Shown: positions 1 through 10,161, counted from the first letter of the stretch. The stretch: 64,000 nt of DNA from Enterobacteriaceae bacterium RIT693 (GCA_009668225.1 WJYK01000018.1:1-64000), one strand, 5' to 3'. Numbers and translations are program-made. The notes: generated by a model not told the origin, from the letters alone.

Positions 1-1247
1 ACGTTTTTTTTAAGCACATTACGTTCAAACTCAAATTCTAAAACAACGGTATCAACATCTTTTTGATAAAAATTCAATTTTTTAACCACTGCATGTTGTT
101 GAGTGATTTTTTTTCCAGAGGTAAGAAGATAATCGGTCAGTTTAATGTTAAAAAGCTCAAACCTGCTGGTATTTATTGATTTATCCACTATTTCTCTGAA
201 CTTAATTTTATCTTTCGACTCCAGCGTCATTCTAAAGTATTTCTGGTGTTGCCCTGCACGCACTGCATGAATTTCTCTAAGGTTTCCAGTCACCGACAGT
301 GAAGCTGTTTCCAGTTGAGGTGACGCTATGTTGCTTTGCTGTGATGCCACATTCATAGTTGGGGAAGTATTAATCTTCATCATTTTATTTGATACTGGAA
401 TAGTATCTTTAATTGGTTCTTGAGTACGTACTGCCAAGCCTTTAGAATTCAATAACTCACCGGAACCTTGTGTTAGCTGTACCTTTGAGCTGATTTGATA
501 TCTTTTTTGCAAATCTTCTTTTGAATGAGGCTTAATATAAGCGAGTGATTCCAGAAGCCCCTCTTTATTATTACTCATTTCCTTATCATTAAGAATGCTC
601 TCAGCGCCATGAAAATCCTGAAGCTTAACTAAAACATAAACCAGGTTATGTAACATTTTAGTACTAGTTTGCCCACGCATATACAATGGAACAAGGAGAT
701 CTCTGGCCTTATTATAATCTTCCTGCATAATTGCCAACATTGCCATATTATTAGCAACAATTTCTTCGTCAACAAAACGGGAGCGGGCTTCATCAAAGGC
801 TCTGGATGCAGCCTCAAAATCACCAATTTGAGCCATTAATATACCCTGGATATTCCAGGCTTCGCCATTACCGTGATCCTTCGTCAGCACACGGTTAATA
901 ATAGATAGTGCAGATGATGTACTTCCCTGCTCCAGTAGATTTTTGCTTTCTAGCAGCAAGGTATCGCTGGTAGGATTACCTTTAAGCAGTGGCTTTAGGT
1001 ATAAACGTGACGCACTATAATCTTCAACAAGATAATAATAGCGGGCCAGTTTATAGCGGTCATCTGAGTTTTCTTTCTTGTTTAACTTATCGCGGTAAAG
1101 CTTTATCAATCCGCTGTAATTATTAACTTTACTTAATATATATTCTTGTTGTGAGTCAACTGCACCAGCATCGCTATTTAGTCCACTTTGACAGCCTAAA
1201 GCAGTAAGAACACACATACTTGAAATTAATTTTTTAATGATGTTCAC
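1..1247 (-). CDS. tadD: TadD-like TPR lipoprotein, 3' end beyond window
   Basis: The frame is open from a GTG at 1247 to the window edge, giving 415 codons with no stop. The GTG overlaps the tadC stop as GTGA, so the two are translationally coupled. The N-terminus has basic residues, a hydrophobic stretch and a Cys near residue 20 (TALGCQS), a slightly atypical lipobox. Residues from about 50 to 240 read as helical TPR-like repeats (for example GEAWNIQGILMAQIGDFEAA). TadD is the outer-membrane pilotin-like lipoprotein of Tad pili and is usually about 250 residues. This one goes on through a Ser/Thr/Gln-rich linker into a beta-rich segment (VVLEFEFERN), so it is at least 160 residues longer than usual. 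The missing part should hold the stop and probably tadE/F/G follow. Confidence 0.8.
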   Translation of the reverse strand, partial: MNIIKKLISSMCVLTALGCQSGLNSDAGAVDSQQEYILSKVNNYSGLIKLYRDKLNKKENSDDRYKLARYYYLVEDYSASRLYLKPLLKGNPTSDTLLLESKNLLEQGSTSSALSIINRVLTKDHGNGEAWNIQGILMAQIGDFEAASRAFDEARSRFVDEEIVANNMAMLAIMQEDYNKARDLLVPLYMRGQTSTKMLHNLVYVLVKLQDFHGAESILNDKEMSNNKEGLLESLAYIKPHSKEDLQKRYQISSKVQLTQGSGELLNSKGLAVRTQEPIKDTIPVSNKMMKINTSPTMNVASQQSNIASPQLETASLSVTGNLREIHAVRAGQHQKYFRMTLESKDKIKFREIVDKSINTSRFELFNIKLTDYLLTSGKKITQQHAVVKKLNFYQKDVDTVVLEFEFERNVLKKN

Positions 1248-2083
1248 GATGATATCATCCCAATAATCCCTGGCCCAGCCACAATAATCAAAAGTGGGAA
1301 CATAATGAAAGCAATCATTGGTAGTGTCATTTTTGCCGAAAGACTAGCCACCTTTTCTTCAGTGCTTATGAGCTGCACAGCTCTCATTTCCTTGGATAAA
1401 TCAATCAAGACCTGGTAGATAGACGAACCAAATTTAATACTTTGCTGCAAAGTAGAACAAAACATACGAACTTCATTGTTAGCCACTTCCTGATAGAGTT
1501 GCTCTAACGCTACAGACATTCCTCCCACCTCTGCCTTGAGCATCGTTCTTTCAAGTAAAATTGCGATATCCGGATTAATCGAATTAATATTTTCAGCAAT
1601 ATAGCGCAATGCTTTTTCAACGGTCATACCTGATTGAACGCAAACGGCCATCATATCAATAACAAATGGAAAATCATTTGCAACACTTTTCATTCTTTTT
1701 TTAATTGTCGCATTTTTAATAGCATTAGGCAGCAGTATTACAACCAATAATACTACCAGGATGCATATTATCATTATATCTGCTGACATCTCATAAATGC
1801 CGGCAGCATTACTTATAAACAATATTACCGTGGAAACCGTCGCCACGATTGCCTTTGCCATTACATTCTTATCCAGCATGGCACTTAGTGAAACTAGCCG
1901 GCTGGTTTTCTTTAATGCACGTTCAACCTGTGATGAATCATTTTGTTCGTTCATATCCTGCATGGCATTTAGAGCAGCATCAAGCTGGCTAAATATTTTT
2001 GTTCTTTTAGCTTGGCGCATCCTTGATATCAATAGCCCTCCGATACCAAGAAGCAACATTACAACGATAATTATAATGTACAT
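1244..2083 (-). CDS. tadC: Tad pilus inner-membrane platform protein TadC
   Basis: The 279-residue protein has an N-terminal membrane segment (about residues 2-19), a second hydrophobic block near 75-118 and a C-terminal one near 252-276. Between them is the type II secretion F domain (T2SSF), with the typical DFPFVIDMMAVCVQSGMT region. TadB and TadC together form the inner-membrane platform on which the TadA ATPase drives Flp pilin polymerisation. It follows tadB after 7 bases and overlaps tadD by four bases, so it belongs to one operon. ATG start with a GGTGA-type ribosome site. The product resembles GspF/PilC halves; order and length fit TadC well. Confidence 0.92.
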   Translation of the reverse strand: MYIIIIVVMLLLGIGGLLISRMRQAKRTKIFSQLDAALNAMQDMNEQNDSSQVERALKKTSRLVSLSAMLDKNVMAKAIVATVSTVILFISNAAGIYEMSADIMIICILVVLLVVILLPNAIKNATIKKRMKSVANDFPFVIDMMAVCVQSGMTVEKALRYIAENINSINPDIAILLERTMLKAEVGGMSVALEQLYQEVANNEVRMFCSTLQQSIKFGSSIYQVLIDLSKEMRAVQLISTEEKVASLSAKMTLPMIAFIMFPLLIIVAGPGIIGMISS

Positions 2084-2090
2084 AGATCAC

Positions 2091-2996
2091 CTAAACCCTG
2101 TTCATCATCATCCATACAATTAACAAACCAAACAGAATACTGGCAATTGCATAATAAAGTAGGATCTGCCCGGTTGGGTTATAGACTAAAATATCGAAAC
2201 TATCTGGCGACTGGTATTTAAGAAAAACAAAAAACATAACGGGAATTGCGGCCAGGATTTTTACAGACATTCTAACTTCTGAAGTCATTGCATATTTCTT
2301 ACGTTCAAGAATTCTCCCATCAGATATCATAGACGCAAGCTTTGACATGACTTCTTTAACCTGCCCGCCACCTTTCATGTTGATTAATACAGTGATGATA
2401 AAAAAATAATACTCACGATAAGGAAGGCGAGAATAAGAATCTTTAAAAACATTTTCAACATCTTCACCAATATCTAACCGTCGCGAAACCTGCTTGAATT
2501 CCGCACCGAGTATCCCCTCGAGCTTAAGACCACATTCACTGATCCCCTGCGTGATCGTATTCCCTGCCCTAATGGAACTGTTTATGATATTTAAAGCTTC
2601 TGAAAAACCGGTTTCAAACTCGATACGCATTTTTTTCTTGGCATTGAGATAAATGGTATATACGGTCACGAAAAACAACACCGGCAATAATATCAACAAA
2701 TTTATCTGTATATATTCCTGGCTAATATAAACCCCAGCAAACTGCACGCCAATAATAATGATGAAATTGCGTAACAGAACCCCCTTTCCTTTTCCCAGAA
2801 GGTGAAAACGCATATCACCTAAACGCTCTTCCACTGAACGCCACAAGAGACTTTTCCCTTTTTTTCTGGATAGAAGGCTTTCGTTCGCACTCAATTCAAC
2901 AAGCCGCAACTTTTGCATGCGTTTATTTTGGCGTAGTAACATCATTACCTGCAGCAGGCCCAGGATTATTAATAAAGTAAATATAATCGCCATCAT
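2091..2996 (-). CDS. tadB: Tad pilus inner-membrane platform protein TadB
   Basis: This 301-residue membrane protein has hydrophobic segments at about 2-20, 77-120 and near the C-terminus, flanking a T2SSF domain with the motifs SEALNIINSSIRAGNTI and MKGGGQVKEVM. The latter is typical of TadB, where a platform helix pair is followed by the GG turn. TadB works with TadC as the inner-membrane assembly platform of the Flp pilus. Its ATG overlaps the tadA stop as ATGA, indicating translational coupling. The gene is AT-rich like the rest of the Tad locus and unlike the GC-rich housekeeping genes further on. Confidence 0.92.
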   Translation of the reverse strand: MMAIIFTLLIILGLLQVMMLLRQNKRMQKLRLVELSANESLLSRKKGKSLLWRSVEERLGDMRFHLLGKGKGVLLRNFIIIIGVQFAGVYISQEYIQINLLILLPVLFFVTVYTIYLNAKKKMRIEFETGFSEALNIINSSIRAGNTITQGISECGLKLEGILGAEFKQVSRRLDIGEDVENVFKDSYSRLPYREYYFFIITVLINMKGGGQVKEVMSKLASMISDGRILERKKYAMTSEVRMSVKILAAIPVMFFVFLKYQSPDSFDILVYNPTGQILLYYAIASILFGLLIVWMMMNRV

Positions 2997-4282
2997 GGTA
3001 TCCTGTTACCAAATAGTTGTTTCAACGGCTCAATTAATCCATATACCAGCGCCTGTCGATAAACTGCCGACCGCTGAAGAAGACCGTATGAGGTAAATAT
3101 GCCCTGAATTTTTCCGATATCATCCCGCTCTGCCTGTGCGCTAAAACTGAAGATATCCTGGAGAATAATGTTATCACCTTCCATCCCCATGACTTCAGTG
3201 ATATTCATTATTTTACGGGAACCATCTGGCAAACGAGAAACCTGAACAATGATATTTACTGCAGATGCAATGTTTCTTCTGATAGCCGTGAGCGGCAGTG
3301 CCGCGCTCGACATCATCACCATACTTTCTAAACGTGCCAGGGCGTCTCTTGGTGAGTTAGCATGCAGGGTTGACATCGAGCCATCATGGCCTGTATTCAT
3401 AGCCTGAAGCATCTCGAATGCCTCCTCGCCGCGACATTCCCCTACGATAATGCGGTCGGGCCTCATACGGAGCGCGTTGACAACCAGACTACGCATACTC
3501 ACCGCTCCCTGACTCTCTGCCCCTGCCATTCGGGTTTCCAGACGGACAACATGGGGCTGCTGCAATCTTAGTTCAGCGGCGTCTTCAAGGGTTAAAACAC
3601 GCTCATCTTCGCCAATATACTGCGACATTGCATTTAACAGCGTCGTCTTACCCGAACCAGTACCACCAGAAACAATGATATTTACCCGACAGCGGCTGGC
3701 GATAACCAAAAAGTTAGCCATCATATCGTTCATGCTTCCATATTCGATCAGGTTAGCGAGCGTTTTCTTGCCTTTACCAAATTTACGAATGGAAATAGAG
3801 GCACCATCCAGCGCCACGGGCGAAATAACAACATTCAGTCGGCTGCCATCCGGCATTCGGGCATCGACCAGTGGCTGAGAATCGTCGATGCGTCTTCCCA
3901 CCTTAGTGACTAATCGGCGCGCAATATCAATCAATTGCTCGTTACTGATAAATTTTTTACCGGATATTTCTAACTTCCCATAACGTTCAACAAATATCTT
4001 TTCAGGACCATTAACCAGAATGTCGCTGATCGTCTCATCTTCCATTAATTCACGTAGAGGACCGTATCCTGTAATTTCATCGGTGATGATCTCACATAAC
4101 GTGCTGGTATCTTTTGCCGAAAGGTATTGACCACTTCCACTGACTGCACGCTGAATACTGTCATTGACTTCCTTTAATAAAGCGTCACGATTATTTTTTA
4201 GCTGATCGATTTTTTCCAGATCAAGACTTTTCAAAACCTGTTCACGGTAATACAGCTGAGCACCCGATATTGGCATATCCAT
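2993..4282 (-). CDS. tadA: Tad pilus assembly ATPase TadA (CpaF)
   Basis: The 429-residue cytoplasmic secretion ATPase of the CpaF/TadA (VirB11-like) family powers Flp pilus extension. Visible motifs are the N-terminal domain ending near 160, Walker [10 protein letters not shown] at 206-214, an Asp box (TLEDAAEL), the Walker B-like [16 protein letters not shown] and the His box [11 protein letters not shown]. Length matches CpaF proteins (420-480). The ATG at 4282 has a GGTGA site just upstream; a second Met lies two codons in. The gene follows tadZ after 17 bases and overlaps tadB. All catalytic elements are intact, so the ATPase should be active. Confidence 0.95.
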   Translation of the reverse strand: MDMPISGAQLYYREQVLKSLDLEKIDQLKNNRDALLKEVNDSIQRAVSGSGQYLSAKDTSTLCEIITDEITGYGPLRELMEDETISDILVNGPEKIFVERYGKLEISGKKFISNEQLIDIARRLVTKVGRRIDDSQPLVDARMPDGSRLNVVISPVALDGASISIRKFGKGKKTLANLIEYGSMNDMMANFLVIASRCRVNIIVSGGTGSGKTTLLNAMSQYIGEDERVLTLEDAAELRLQQPHVVRLETRMAGAESQGAVSMRSLVVNALRMRPDRIIVGECRGEEAFEMLQAMNTGHDGSMSTLHANSPRDALARLESMVMMSSAALPLTAIRRNIASAVNIIVQVSRLPDGSRKIMNITEVMGMEGDNIILQDIFSFSAQAERDDIGKIQGIFTSYGLLQRSAVYRQALVYGLIEPLKQLFGNRIP

Positions 4283-4299
4283 TCAATTCACCCAATGCA

Positions 4300-5439
4300 T
4301 TAGCGTGATACGCGGCGCAACATCGTAGACAATGAAAACGCTCTTTTTCGAGTATGTTCATGCTCCACGGACTTGCCCAAAAGATCGGCAGCAAACTGAT
4401 AGAGCGGACTACCTGCAGCAGGCTTTTCTCGCTTAATACTGTATGGATTAACACATGTCAGACTACAGCCGAGGTATTCCCGTATATCATCATTATTGAG
4501 GTCTTCGGTTCTTCTTAAATGATTTTCATTCAAGCACAACAACATTCGCGTTTTCCATCCTGGATTAGTTATCACTATACGGTTATATTCATCAAGTATG
4601 CTTTTTGCTATGCGTAACGTGGACAACTCTCGTGAAATAACCAATATAATAGTATGTGATTGTGCTATAACCATTTCCAGGCGCTCATGTATATGTGGAT
4701 ATATACTATGATCAAAAAACACCAGGTTATACTGATTAAATTGAAGCTCTTCATAACTCCATTCATTATCAGGCGTTTCTATCCGCGCAGATAAATTTTG
4801 TGTGATTTTCAGCATTGAGCCATCACGGGGTAAGGTAGTCCCCATCTGTAAATCTAAATCACTGCTTCCACTTGCTCCCTGCACCAGCAACATAGGGATT
4901 GAGGATAATGCGCCAACCGTTCGAAACAGGTCATACGCAATAGTCGTCGTGCCCACCCCTCCCTTACACCCTAATATGCTTATTTTCATCATTGCACGGG
5001 CCGTTTGTGGAAGATTTGGTTCCTGAATATAATCGGCTATTTGTGCTAATTGTGATTCCACATGAATATAAATAATGCCTAGCTGCTTTAATTTTTGCGC
5101 AAAGGCTATTGAATCGTTGCTGCCCACAAATATCTGCTTTGATGTTGCAGAAACAAGCAGCATTGCCGTTTCGGTGATAAGAGTATCATCTGTTACATTT
5201 ACGACATCAACAACCACAGCCAGCGCGCCATGCGTAATGCTGTCATCCTTTAACATAAAAAAGTCAGCCTGATGCTCTGATATATTCTTAAGTCCATGCA
5301 TCAACAATTGGCTGGTGATTTCCGACAACACATTTTTTCGTGGTGAAATGACAATAATTTGCTGATCGGTCGAATTTTTCTGCTGCTGCCCCGCCGAATT
5401 CCCTTCATTATTTTTATTTGACTCAGAAAATAACTTCAT
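4300..5439 (-). CDS. tadZ: Tad pilus localisation ATPase-like protein TadZ (CpaE)
   Basis: The 379-residue protein has an N-terminal receiver-like region (about 25-130) and a MinD/ParA-like ATPase domain starting with CKGGVGTTT near residue 155. MinD proteins have KGGVGKTT; here the second Lys is Thr, a change known in the TadZ/CpaE group, whose members mark the pole for pilus assembly. The start was moved to the ATG at 5439, which has a strong GGAGG ribosome site six bases upstream; the preceding GTG is less likely. It sits between rcpA and tadA as in other Tad operons. Nucleotide hydrolysis may be weak or absent because of the P-loop change. Confidence 0.88.
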   Translation of the reverse strand: MKLFSESNKNNEGNSAGQQQKNSTDQQIIVISPRKNVLSEITSQLLMHGLKNISEHQADFFMLKDDSITHGALAVVVDVVNVTDDTLITETAMLLVSATSKQIFVGSNDSIAFAQKLKQLGIIYIHVESQLAQIADYIQEPNLPQTARAMMKISILGCKGGVGTTTIAYDLFRTVGALSSIPMLLVQGASGSSDLDLQMGTTLPRDGSMLKITQNLSARIETPDNEWSYEELQFNQYNLVFFDHSIYPHIHERLEMVIAQSHTIILVISRELSTLRIAKSILDEYNRIVITNPGWKTRMLLCLNENHLRRTEDLNNDDIREYLGCSLTCVNPYSIKREKPAAGSPLYQFAADLLGKSVEHEHTRKRAFSLSTMLRRVSR

Positions 5440-5478
5440 CACCTACCTCCATGCAGTAGTAACAGTTTTCATTCACTT

Positions 5479-6900
5479 TCATTTTGCAAAACCGCCCTGC
5501 CCGATAAATAGCTCGGCATTATTCTCAAGTCTTCTTTCACGCGTTTTTTTATCAACTTTGACATTAAAGAATAATTTTTCCACACCACTTTTTTGGTAAA
5601 CAGGCAACGATATTTTATCAGTCGATGAGGATGATGATATTGGTTTCACGAGGTTGACAGTAGCAAATACAACCAGTTCTGTTTTATTTCTCTCTGTTCG
5701 TGCGCTTCTGGCCAATGCGCCAAGAATAGGGATGTCACCTATAAATGGCACCTTTGTTAATGATTCCCTGTCACTTTCAGTTAATAATCCACTGATGATA
5801 AAACTGTCACCATCGGCCAATTCTATGGTCGAACTCGATCGACGCGTCCGTATTGTTGGGATCTGATAATCATTAAATGCGTACGAACCTGAAACACTGC
5901 TTAATTCATTAGAAACAAATAATCTGATTTTTTTCGCTTGTTCGACTTTCGCGCCGATGTTTAAACGGATGCCATACTCTTTATATTGTATAGTATTAGC
6001 GTTGTCTTCACGCACGATGATGGGGATTTCTCCGCCCACCAAAAAATGAGCATGCTCACCAGATAGCACCGTTAAATTTGGCTGAGCCAACACTCTGGCA
6101 ATAGAATCATTTTTTATTGCGTTAATAAATGTACTAATGTTTGCCACATCAAAGCCACGTTTGAAACCCAGCAAGTTAAAAACACCAGCACTATTGACAC
6201 TACTTCCACCACCAATAATGCTATTGAGTGTAAGACTGCTCCACTCAATACCAAGATTATCCGTAAATTCTTTCGTGACCTCAACAATCGTTAATTTTAC
6301 ATTCACCTGATTTGATGAAGGTAATGACATCCGATTTATAACGTTATAGAAAATTTTTGTTGAGACAAAAGGCTTTTTATCAATTTTTCCATCACTGTCG
6401 CGGATCTCTAATTTTTCTTCTCGCCCCTCCTTACCGACAAGATTCCCAACCATCTGATAGATTTCATCGCGCGTTGCTTCATCTTTTACACTACCGCTTA
6501 GTATGTAGGTTGCACGATCGGCACTCATAAACCGGGAAACAGTCACCTGGCTTCCAGGATAATGACTGGAAATACGTTGCGTGATATCACCAAGAAAAGG
6601 GTCTACATTCAAGCCCACCTGCTGGAGAACCTTAGAGTTGCTACCATAGACAGTGAGTTCTGCCGCACCTATTTTCTTTGCGTACACAATAATATTTTTT
6701 TCATTGATAATCTTATAATCAGCCACTGCAGGGTCTGATATAAAGATTGTTTGAATTTTTTCCTTGAAATTTAAATTCTTTGACTGCCCTTGTTTTAAAT
6801 ATAGCTCTCCTGCAGCAGCAGGAAATGATACTAAGAAGACTAAGAAAACAAAACTTATTGCTTTCAAGAAACGATTCATCATATTGATAGATTCCTGCAT
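5479..6900 (-). CDS. rcpA: Tad pilus outer-membrane secretin RcpA (CpaC)
   Basis: The 473-residue protein has a signal peptide ending near PAAAGELYL, an N-terminal pilus-secretin domain (LKQGQSKNL, DPAVADYKI), a BON-like stretch (about 100-150) and a secretin domain closing with the family signature VPFIGDIPILGALARS. It forms the outer-membrane pore for the Flp pilus. The ATG at 6900 has AGG seven bases upstream; the ATG pair at 6882/6879 is an alternative start that leaves the signal peptide whole. The C-terminal tail past the secretin signature is about 70 residues. It lies between rcpC and tadZ on the same strand. Confidence 0.93.
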   Translation of the reverse strand: MQESINMMNRFLKAISFVFLVFLVSFPAAAGELYLKQGQSKNLNFKEKIQTIFISDPAVADYKIINEKNIIVYAKKIGAAELTVYGSNSKVLQQVGLNVDPFLGDITQRISSHYPGSQVTVSRFMSADRATYILSGSVKDEATRDEIYQMVGNLVGKEGREEKLEIRDSDGKIDKKPFVSTKIFYNVINRMSLPSSNQVNVKLTIVEVTKEFTDNLGIEWSSLTLNSIIGGGSSVNSAGVFNLLGFKRGFDVANISTFINAIKNDSIARVLAQPNLTVLSGEHAHFLVGGEIPIIVREDNANTIQYKEYGIRLNIGAKVEQAKKIRLFVSNELSSVSGSYAFNDYQIPTIRTRRSSSTIELADGDSFIISGLLTESDRESLTKVPFIGDIPILGALARSARTERNKTELVVFATVNLVKPISSSSSTDKISLPVYQKSGVEKLFFNVKVDKKTRERRLENNAELFIGQGGFAK

Positions 6901-6956
6901 CAGTATACCTATTACCGTGGATTGCCAATATCAGCCATTAGAAAATGATAAATTCT

Positions 6957-7820
6957 TCATCCTCTAAGTTCATTAATTTCAACGGGCGACGAACTAAATT
7001 TGAAAATCGGCTCATCACTCACTGGCCAGGCAGCATCACTGCCAGAACGTTCTGACACTCCATGATGATTTTGTTTTTCATCTGACACAAACTGTTGTGA
7101 CGGTTGAGATGAAGGGAAAAGAATTATTTTAACCTTCCCCTCTAAACTCTTTAATAACTTAACTTCCTGATCGTTGAGTTCTGCGATCAGCATACTTTTT
7201 TTATTACGATTTCCAGCACTGTTTTTTCCACTCGTATCTGCTTGCCGCATGGCTAATACTCGCTTATTCATCAGCAGCGGCTTAAGCCGACTTTCACTGA
7301 TTGAGTGTGCTGGAGAGACAATCTCGTTATTGCCCTTATTATTTTTCTTTAAACTGTATGAAAGATAGACATCCATCTCCTGCCCAGGCTTCAGATTCGT
7401 CAGTAAATAATTATCTGTTGTTTCAATTTCGAAGGTGTAAAGCACATTACCGGGTCGCAGGAACATTGATAAATAGGTATCGCTTCCCGGCTCAACGAGC
7501 ATAGAGGGAGATATATAGCTTTTTGCAGTAACAGCGTTATTTAACGCCCAGTTGGTTATTTTAGTTTGGCTAAGATTGAATTGTTTTTCTGTGCCACCAA
7601 CGGGGACAGCTATCGTCTTAATTTCATAGTCGGAAGTTTGAAGTATACTGTTAGCATCTAAATCACGTTTCGCTACCGCTACAATTATGGTTTCACGAGC
7701 CACACCCCCACTTTTCACTGCAGGCTTGGCTGATTGACTCATGTAATAAAAAAGACCAAGAACACCGATAATGATCATTGCGATATAAATGCCCAACACG
7801 GTTTTTTTCATTTTAAGCAT
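6957..7820 (-). CDS. rcpC: Tad pilus periplasmic protein RcpC (CpaB)
   Basis: The 287-residue protein has one N-terminal membrane anchor (about residues 8-27) and then a SAF domain (IIVAVAKRDLDANSILQ) followed by the RcpC/CpaB domain, with the pattern VEPGSDTYLSMFLRPG. CpaB/RcpC proteins sit in the periplasm and gate or stabilise the secretin. Length is normal (250-310). Two starts are possible, the ATG at 7820 or one at 7811; neither has a perfect ribosome site. It is the first assembly gene after flp, with no tadV prepilin peptidase between them. Confidence 0.9.
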   Translation of the reverse strand: MLKMKKTVLGIYIAMIIIGVLGLFYYMSQSAKPAVKSGGVARETIIVAVAKRDLDANSILQTSDYEIKTIAVPVGGTEKQFNLSQTKITNWALNNAVTAKSYISPSMLVEPGSDTYLSMFLRPGNVLYTFEIETTDNYLLTNLKPGQEMDVYLSYSLKKNNKGNNEIVSPAHSISESRLKPLLMNKRVLAMRQADTSGKNSAGNRNKKSMLIAELNDQEVKLLKSLEGKVKIILFPSSQPSQQFVSDEKQNHHGVSERSGSDAAWPVSDEPIFKFSSSPVEINELRG

Positions 7821-7973
7821 TACCCATTATTGAGTATAAACAGAAACAGTAATTGGAGCCCTGCCCGGCAAACCATAGCTACCGCACGAGATACTGTCAC
7901 CTCGAAAAATGGGCATTTTTAATTTCAAAATGCCCATTGATTAATAAAAACAATTAATAATGTTTATTACTTA

Positions 7974-8243
7974 CTATGAACCGGATGGCATGTTATTCAT
8001 AACGTTTTGCTGCACATTCGAGAATATGTTCGTCAACATAGTTTTCACGATACCATCACTGCTATTGAAGATCACAGCCACTACCGCAGCCACACCGCCG
8101 ATTACGATGGCGTATTCAACGGCCGTTACGCCGCGCTGATCCTCTTTAAATTTACGCGCTGCATCTACAACCGTAGAGGCCATCACCTGTGTTTTTACAT
8201 ATGTCCCTAACACTTTATTATTTAACATATTAAATAAAGTCAT
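7974..8243 (-). CDS. flp: Flp-family type IVb major pilin
   Basis: This 89-residue prepilin has the leader/processing motif QRG-VTAVEYA followed by a hydrophobic helix (IVIGGVAAVVAVIF), as in Flp pilins that TadV cleaves after the Gly. The start was placed at the ATG at 8243, seven bases after AAAGGGA; an upstream ATG at 8261 lacks such a site. The leader of about 43 residues is long for Flp, where 20-30 is common, so some of it may be an insertion or the true start may be internal. It is the first gene of the Tad operon, separated from rcpC by about 150 bases. Confidence 0.9.
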   Translation of the reverse strand: MTLFNMLNNKVLGTYVKTQVMASTVVDAARKFKEDQRGVTAVEYAIVIGGVAAVVAVIFNSSDGIVKTMLTNIFSNVQQNVMNNMPSGS

Positions 8244-8864
8244 TTTGTTTCCCTTTATCATATCCGTTGATTATTAATATTGTGTTCTAGCCCATGAATC
8301 AAAAACATAATAGTGCCTAATTCATTCGCTTCCTGGATGCATCCATGTCGAACACGGTGATTTATACGTAACGGCTGCCGCGTCATCAATACAAGTAACA
8401 CCTATTAATGACTGCCTATCAATAAGCAAATCCTTTTTTTTAACAATTACAAAACCAGTCGTCTTAATTATCGGACTCCAGGTGCTATTAAAAACCATAA
8501 AATTACTTATAAAACAATTTGTTTTGCTTACCTACCAGACTATCACCACCGTGAATAATTCTATTGGCACGAAATTAAATCGTACTCTAGCCAGAAACAA
8601 AAATAAAACAAATAGCTTTATTGGCTGCCGCGCTAAATTCATTGAATTATTTCTCTACACAATAGCCAATTTAACCACACACACGTCTACACATCCTCAG
8701 AATACCAGAACATAACAATCGTAGCGGTGCATTTTTCGCCCATTCAATACCAATGGAATGCCTTTTATTTTTTACGCATTGCCATTCATCTTTTCAATTT
8801 CATCATCAAACATTCGCAATAATTATTGATTATAATTTGAAATGCAGAATATTAATGTTTTTAT
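8244..8864. other. Intergenic region upstream of the Tad operon
   Basis: About 620 bases between flp and the zinc GTPase gene. The sequence is AT-rich and must hold the promoter and control sites for the Tad operon, which reads leftward. I see no convincing sigma-70 box, no clear operator and no credible gene; a 77-codon plus-strand frame at 8482 has no ribosome site and unnatural composition. Confidence 0.5.
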
Positions 8865-8905
8865 AAAAAAGCCCCGGTAATTTATAATCAACAGGGGCTT
8901 TTTTT
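8865..8905. terminator. Intrinsic terminator, symmetric
   Basis: A GCCCC/GGGGC stem (8871-8875 with 8894-8898) is flanked by six A on one side and seven T on the other, so it can work on both strands. It lies 25 bases past the stop of the leftward zinc GTPase gene. Confidence 0.75.
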
Positions 8906-8929
8906 AATCACCAAAGCTATCTTATTTGC

Positions 8930-10150
8930 CTAACCAAACCACGAATCAATCGGATCATAATACCGTGCCCACGCCTCCGGCCCTTCGACCATCTCCATAT
9001 CGGTGAGGAGCGCATACTCAAGCGTCCCGCGTAGAACCGCCTCATCCATATCAATACCGATAAAGACAATCTCCTGGCGCGCATCGCCGATGCCGTCTTG
9101 CCAGTTGTTTAAAATATGCTCGAGGCTTTCCGGGTCCTGCGGCCAGCGCTCACGGGGAGTACTTGCCCACCACGAGCCGGCAAGCCCCTGACGCATAACG
9201 CCGCCCGCGTGGGACCACGACCCTGCGTACTGAGGGCGGCTTGCCAGCCAGAAAAAGCCCTTCGAGCGAATAACGCCTTTTAGCCCGCTGTCGACAACCC
9301 TCTGGAAACGTGCCGGATGGAAGGGGCGACGAGCGCGAAAAACAAAATGACGAATACCGTATTCTTCCGTTTCGGGCGTATGCTCCCCGCGCAGCTCTTT
9401 AAGCCAGCCCGGCGCCTGCGCGGCGGCGTCAAAGTCGAACAGCCCGGTATTCAAAACCTGGTCAAGGCTTACCTGACCAAACGCTGAGGTAATGATTTTT
9501 GCCCGCGGATTAAGAGAGTGTAAAACAGACATCAGCCGGCGTTTCTCGTCATCACTAATCAGGTCCGTTTTATTCAGGATCAGCACATCACAGAATTCAA
9601 TCTGGTCAATCAGCAGATCGACCACAGTCCGCTCGTCCTCTTCCCCCATCGATTCCCCGCGTGACTGAATGCTCTCGTAGGATTCGTAGTCGCGCAGAAA
9701 ATTAAAGCCATCCACCACGGTGACCATGGTGTCGAGCAGAGCGATATCAGACAGGCTTTCGCCCTTGTCGTCCACAAAGGTAAACGTCTCCGCGACCGGC
9801 AGAGGTTCGGAGATCCCGGTCGATTCAATCACCAGGTTATCAAAACGCCCATCCCGGGCAAGCTGGCTAATTTCCACCAGCAGGTCTTCGCGTAACGTGC
9901 AGCAAATACAGCCGTTGCTCATCTCAACCAGTTTCTCATCGGTCCGCGTCAGGCTTGAACCACCCTCACGCACCAACGCCGCATCGATATTCACCTCGGA
10001 CATATCGTTGACGATCACCGCGACCCTGCGCCCTTCCCGGTTGTTTAAAATATGGTTCAGCAGCGTGGTTTTCCCCGCGCCCAGAAACCCGGACAGCACG
10101 GTAACGGGCAGCTTTTTCGCCCCTTTATTGGCCTGTGTTAACGATGACAT
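8930..10150 (-). CDS. zigA: COG0523 zinc metallochaperone GTPase, ZigA type
   Basis: This 406-residue G3E-family GTPase has Walker [10 protein letters not shown] at 21-29, the zinc-binding CxCC motif (GCICC, Cys 81, 83, 84), a switch-like ESTGISEP, the guanine-specificity motif NKTD and a C-terminal CobW domain that contains [15 protein letters not shown]0523 proteins deliver metals; the ZigA subgroup (about 400 residues) is made under zinc starvation. The ATG at 10150 has AAGGAGT at the right spacing. A perfect 38-base palindrome matching the Zur operator lies only 12 bases upstream of the start codon, so zinc repression through Zur is very likely. The gene stands alone between terminators. 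Confidence 0.9.
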   Translation of the reverse strand: MSSLTQANKGAKKLPVTVLSGFLGAGKTTLLNHILNNREGRRVAVIVNDMSEVNIDAALVREGGSSLTRTDEKLVEMSNGCICCTLREDLLVEISQLARDGRFDNLVIESTGISEPLPVAETFTFVDDKGESLSDIALLDTMVTVVDGFNFLRDYESYESIQSRGESMGEEDERTVVDLLIDQIEFCDVLILNKTDLISDDEKRRLMSVLHSLNPRAKIITSAFGQVSLDQVLNTGLFDFDAAAQAPGWLKELRGEHTPETEEYGIRHFVFRARRPFHPARFQRVVDSGLKGVIRSKGFFWLASRPQYAGSWSHAGGVMRQGLAGSWWASTPRERWPQDPESLEHILNNWQDGIGDARQEIVFIGIDMDEAVLRGTLEYALLTDMEMVEGPEAWARYYDPIDSWFG

Positions 10151-10161
10151 TGCGACTCCTT

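Noticed and set aside
8482..8715. 77-codon plus-strand frame upstream of the Tad operon
   Set aside because: No ribosome site, odd Thr/Asn/Lys-rich composition and no similarity; likely chance in AT-rich DNA.
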